Shown here piece by piece: positions 6,297 through 8,751 of a stretch of DNA of 8,751 nucleotides. The position numbers were made by a program, and so were the translations under genes. Origin of the DNA: CAYNNP01 sp964398215 (lineage in GTDB: Bacteria; Planctomycetota; Planctomycetia; Pirellulales; Pirellulaceae); the NCBI GenBank assembly GCA_964398215.1, contig CAYNNP010000266.1:1-8751 (forward strand), given 5' to 3'. The stretch's first letter is position 1. Each line of letters begins with the position of its first letter. Below the pieces are notes generated by a model. The model did not search any database and was not told where the DNA came from. It was given only the letters and a program-made list of their open reading frames with translations.

Positions 6297-6336
6297 GTAG
6301 GCCGTATCCAGCAAACGTTTAGTTTGCGCAGCTACG
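6297..6336 (-). repeat. REP-like 40-base palindromic repeat, copy 2
   Basis: Same sequence as copy 1 except G at 6317 and C at 6327. The second change turns the G-U wobble at the stem base into a G-C pair, giving a perfect GCAAAC (6311-6316)/GTTTGC (6322-6327) hairpin with a GTTTA loop. The feet are GTAG (6297-6300) and CTAC (6332-6335). It sits in the 73-base gap between two convergent genes, where a hairpin could protect transcript ends or help end transcription from both sides, although no T-run is present. Confidence 0.75.
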
Positions 6337-6352
6337 TGCACACGAACCATCC

Positions 6353-8368
6353 TTACTCGTTCTTGAAATCAATCACGAAAGTCACATCGCTATTCTCTCC
6401 GTTCTGCTCGGTTGTCCACTGGACGTGATTCATGAGGTCGCCAACTTCACTGATGGCGTCACCAATTTCACCTTGTCCCAAGGGCGTACCGCGTGGCATT
6501 TCAATAAAGAGCGGCAAGAATACGTTGAACAACGCAGCGTACATGTTTCCGATCGTCTTTCCTTTGAAGTGTCCGTGGGAAGTAATCGAATTTTGGTTTT
6601 CCGGCTTGGGCAGTTTCAATGATTCCTTTCCTGAGGCCAGCAACAGTTCGCTAAAGTTCGACGAAGTAGAAAAGATGACGTGGCCTTGATAGGTGAATAC
6701 ATGTAGCTGGAAATCCGCTTTGAAATCTGACTGCAGCAGTTCTAGCTTGTTTAGCCATTCGAGCGAGAACACCGTCGTCCGTGTTCCATTGGACAGAGTT
6801 CCATCTTGAAAAAGCATGGTGTCGTCTGGTAATTCGAGTCCATTGAAACTCAAAACACCTGCTACCAATTTCTCGTAGGCTTCCATTGATTTCTTCTGGA
6901 ACTGTTCCGGATTTTCACACGACGCAATCGCAGCCATCCGTACGAGATTGTCCGTTTCCAGTTCAAGTCGAGGCGACTTAAAACTACCCTTGGTGTCCAT
7001 TACGATTGCTATCGGACTTGAATCAATCGCGGCCAATTCGTTCATCAGCAAAGCTCGAAAAGGTCCAAAATGCTTGTAGTAGTTCAGTATGAAATCTTCC
7101 AGCCTTTGGTTGTTTTGCAAATTGCCTTTCAATTCAAGTTTCAAAGATTGAGCCGCAAGCCTTTCCTCTGCATTTTCGATAACACCAAAAACAAGTTCAC
7201 CAAGGTTGAGACCAGAATCGACGTAATAGGATTCGATATCTGCTGGCACGAGACTGAGGATTTTTTGCCCGGTGAGAGACCCGGCTTCTGAAATACCTTG
7301 TGAAAGGGTTCTTGCACGCACTTGGTTTTCGACCGCCCAAACTCGCATTCGGCCTTTGTCGGAAACCAGCTTGATTTCCTCTGTAAATCGAGTCATTGAA
7401 CCCCAGACATCTTCCAGGTCGTTGGCCCTGAATTGTTTTACCAAGTCAGTGTCGGCCCAGCTGTCCATGTCTTTTTCAAATCGATCCGCAGCCTTCAGTA
7501 GCTTTTCAGAGTTCCACTGTCCGTAGGCAATTTCGTCCGAGCCATCTTTGATGTTGGGCAGAGCCAAGGGTGTAATTTTCTTGTTTTTAGGATCACTACC
7601 GATAGAAATTCGCATTCCCTTGCCGAGCTGTTCGCACCGCACCAAGATCTTGATGTTTCGAATGGCTTTGCTGATTTCCCCTGATTTGTCCGCGATACCC
7701 ATCGAAGCCAGAACTGAATTGATGAGTTCATTTTGGTCGATGTCAGCGATCGATCCACTGAGCAGAAAACTACCTTCCTCTTGAGTGAATTTGAGGTTCG
7801 TACTCAATCCAGCAATCGCCACTACTTGCATGAACTGTTCGTAAAACGTCTCGGTGGTTTGTGTCTCGGGCCACTGGATCCAGAGAGTCATCGTGGGCAG
7901 TTTGAAATCGCTAACGACTTTTTTAAAGTCGTTTTCCAGTCGAACCAATTCTTTGGCGTCAACCTGGTCCGTATCAACTTGAGCTATGTTCAAAAGCATC
8001 ATCAACTGAAATACGTCAACCAGCGCGACGTAAGAATCAGAAGGCAAACTGATGGCTGTAGTTTGCGGAAAGTAGTGCCGGTTTTCTGCGAGCCAGTCGA
8101 TCGCATCGTCCATGTCGACGTAGGTGCCAGTGAGTGCCATAGCGTCAGCCATTTTGCCGTCTTCAAGCGAGCGAGCGAGGGCTTTGTTGCGCAGTATCGA
8201 TTCGACATGCCCGGCAACGTTATGGACTGCAAAGATCTCAGTCTGCGAATCGGGTAGGTGTTTGGCGAAATCTGAAAATGGGGTCGATTCCGATTGAGCT
8301 TTCAAGGTCGTGCACAAACAGAACGAAAGCAACACGGTTACAGAAACTGCGGGCAAGTATCGAGACAT
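6353..8368 (-). CDS. Large exported protein of unknown function
   Basis: From ATG 8368 the product is 671 residues. The frame also opens with TTG at 8383, five codons earlier. The N-terminus MSRYLPAVSVTVLLSFCLCT and following LKAQ form a clear signal peptide, probably cleaved near LKA/QS. No other membrane segment is evident, so the protein should be periplasmic or outside the cell. The mature region opens with HLPDSQTEIFAVHNVAGHVE and ALARSLEDG. It reminds me of planctomycete exported proteins that begin with an 'LP-[DS]-x-T-x-x-[FY]' segment and are sometimes assigned to DUF3352-like families, but this is only a resemblance. The body alternates amphipathic helices and strands, with few cysteines and no catalytic motif I can name. 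Repeated 'LLSGSIAD'/'LELKGNLQ'/'SHGHFKGKTIGN' strands hint at duplicated domains. It converges on the EEP gene and is divergent from the partial gene at the right edge. Confidence 0.88.
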   Translation of the reverse strand: MSRYLPAVSVTVLLSFCLCTTLKAQSESTPFSDFAKHLPDSQTEIFAVHNVAGHVESILRNKALARSLEDGKMADAMALTGTYVDMDDAIDWLAENRHYFPQTTAISLPSDSYVALVDVFQLMMLLNIAQVDTDQVDAKELVRLENDFKKVVSDFKLPTMTLWIQWPETQTTETFYEQFMQVVAIAGLSTNLKFTQEEGSFLLSGSIADIDQNELINSVLASMGIADKSGEISKAIRNIKILVRCEQLGKGMRISIGSDPKNKKITPLALPNIKDGSDEIAYGQWNSEKLLKAADRFEKDMDSWADTDLVKQFRANDLEDVWGSMTRFTEEIKLVSDKGRMRVWAVENQVRARTLSQGISEAGSLTGQKILSLVPADIESYYVDSGLNLGELVFGVIENAEERLAAQSLKLELKGNLQNNQRLEDFILNYYKHFGPFRALLMNELAAIDSSPIAIVMDTKGSFKSPRLELETDNLVRMAAIASCENPEQFQKKSMEAYEKLVAGVLSFNGLELPDDTMLFQDGTLSNGTRTTVFSLEWLNKLELLQSDFKADFQLHVFTYQGHVIFSTSSNFSELLLASGKESLKLPKPENQNSITSHGHFKGKTIGNMYAALFNVFLPLFIEMPRGTPLGQGEIGDAISEVGDLMNHVQWTTEQNGENSDVTFVIDFKNE

Positions 8369-8408
8369 AATAAGCTTTGCCAAATTAAGGGAAACTGATT
8401 CGAATCGA

Positions 8409-8436
8409 ATTCTAATGTTCGGTCGTCAAGTTGCAA
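8409..8436 (-). promoter_or_regulatory. Candidate sigma70-type promoter of the large exported-protein gene
   Basis: On the minus strand TTGCAA (8436-8431) is followed after 16 bases by TAGAAT (8414-8409), a 4/6 and 5/6 match to the bacterial -35 and -10 consensus. Initiation would fall near 8402, giving a leader of about 33 bases before ATG 8368. A 10-base palindrome, GATTCGAATC (8397-8406), sits at the predicted start point and could be an operator, or chance. The evidence is consensus and spacing only. Confidence 0.4.
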
Positions 8437-8530
8437 GTTTTAGCCACAATATCATGTCAATCGAACGAATATGGAACTGACGAATCGCTAGGATGATCGC
8501 GGGGTGAAGTCAAAGGATCCCATCAAGCAG

Positions 8531-8751
8531 ATGATTACTCTCAAAACCGAATCTTTAAATTGGCTGGACACCACGGACGATTGCCCAACGGATCTGTGCG
8601 CCCATGGCACGGTGCAATTCACTATTGACGATCTTGAAATTGTTGTCCCCACTGATGAATGGACCGTAAGCGCGGCAACGATCTACCTTCTTAGATCACT
8701 GGAGCGTGACCATCCGTTTGATAATATTGCGGGCGGGCCGCTGTTTCCGTG
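8531..8751 (+). CDS. Partial gene of unknown function, truncated by the window edge
   Basis: An open frame runs from ATG 8531 to the right edge without a stop, giving 73 complete codons. The product begins MITLKTESLNWLDTTDDCPT and continues with VQFTIDDLEIVVPTDEWTVS, then AATIYLLRSLERDHPFDNIA, ending GGPLFP at the edge. Codon choice looks normal for the window. The frame is also open upstream to GTG 8504, which has AGGA (8490-8493) ten bases before it, so the true start could be there. A TAG at 8489-8491 limits it further upstream. No signal peptide is visible, and the piece is acidic. I do not recognise the family, and the remainder of the protein is needed. It is divergent from the exported-protein gene, with a 135-162 base shared upstream region. 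Confidence 0.65.
   Translation, partial: MITLKTESLNWLDTTDDCPTDLCAHGTVQFTIDDLEIVVPTDEWTVSAATIYLLRSLERDHPFDNIAGGPLFP

Noticed and set aside
5177..6336. CRISPR-like or composite-transposon reading of the two 40-base repeats
   Set aside because: Only two copies over 1 kb apart with a normal gene between them, no transposase, and no target-site duplication visible.
7733..8257. Plus-strand 174-codon frame
   Set aside because: Antisense within the large exported-protein gene, without a good start context or recognisable features.

Overview
The window looks like an ordinary chromosomal segment from a planctomycete, probably a Rhodopirellula-like member of the Pirellulales. This is inferred from moderate GC content, several conserved-looking proteins of unknown function, frequent GTG/TTG starts with weak Shine-Dalgarno sequences, and palindromic intergenic repeats. 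No tRNA, rRNA, CRISPR array, transposase or phage gene was seen.

Left part (1-1521, minus strand): an AroH-type chorismate mutase gene overlaps the next gene, a 319-residue protein of unknown function, by 11 bases. The pair ends in a strong inverted repeat followed by a U-tract, a good candidate for the operon terminator. Divergent from aroH, across a 203-base gap, is a plus-strand gene for a small (83 aa) basic, helical protein of unknown function.

Middle part (2148-6279, plus strand): a flotillin-like membrane scaffold gene (floA) is followed three bases later by a serine alpha/beta hydrolase of the kind usually fused to an OsmC domain, here standing alone. After short gaps come a secreted right-handed beta-helix protein of the polysaccharide-lyase type and an endonuclease/exonuclease/phosphatase (EEP) family protein. 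FloA and the hydrolase are probably co-transcribed. The beta-helix gene may belong to the same unit. The EEP gene has its own ribosome-binding site and is bracketed by two near-identical 40-base palindromic repeats in direct orientation.

Right part (6353-8751): a large minus-strand gene encodes an exported protein of unknown function, with a plausible sigma70-type promoter upstream. Divergent from it, a plus-strand gene runs off the right edge.

The most noteworthy non-coding signal is a set of REP-like elements with GTAG/CTAC feet. Two are near-identical copies around the EEP gene. A third, before floA, shares the ends but carries a different central hairpin. I saw no clear multi-gene novel system. 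The best leads are the repeat family, the aroH-coupled unknown gene, and the floA/stand-alone hydrolase pair.
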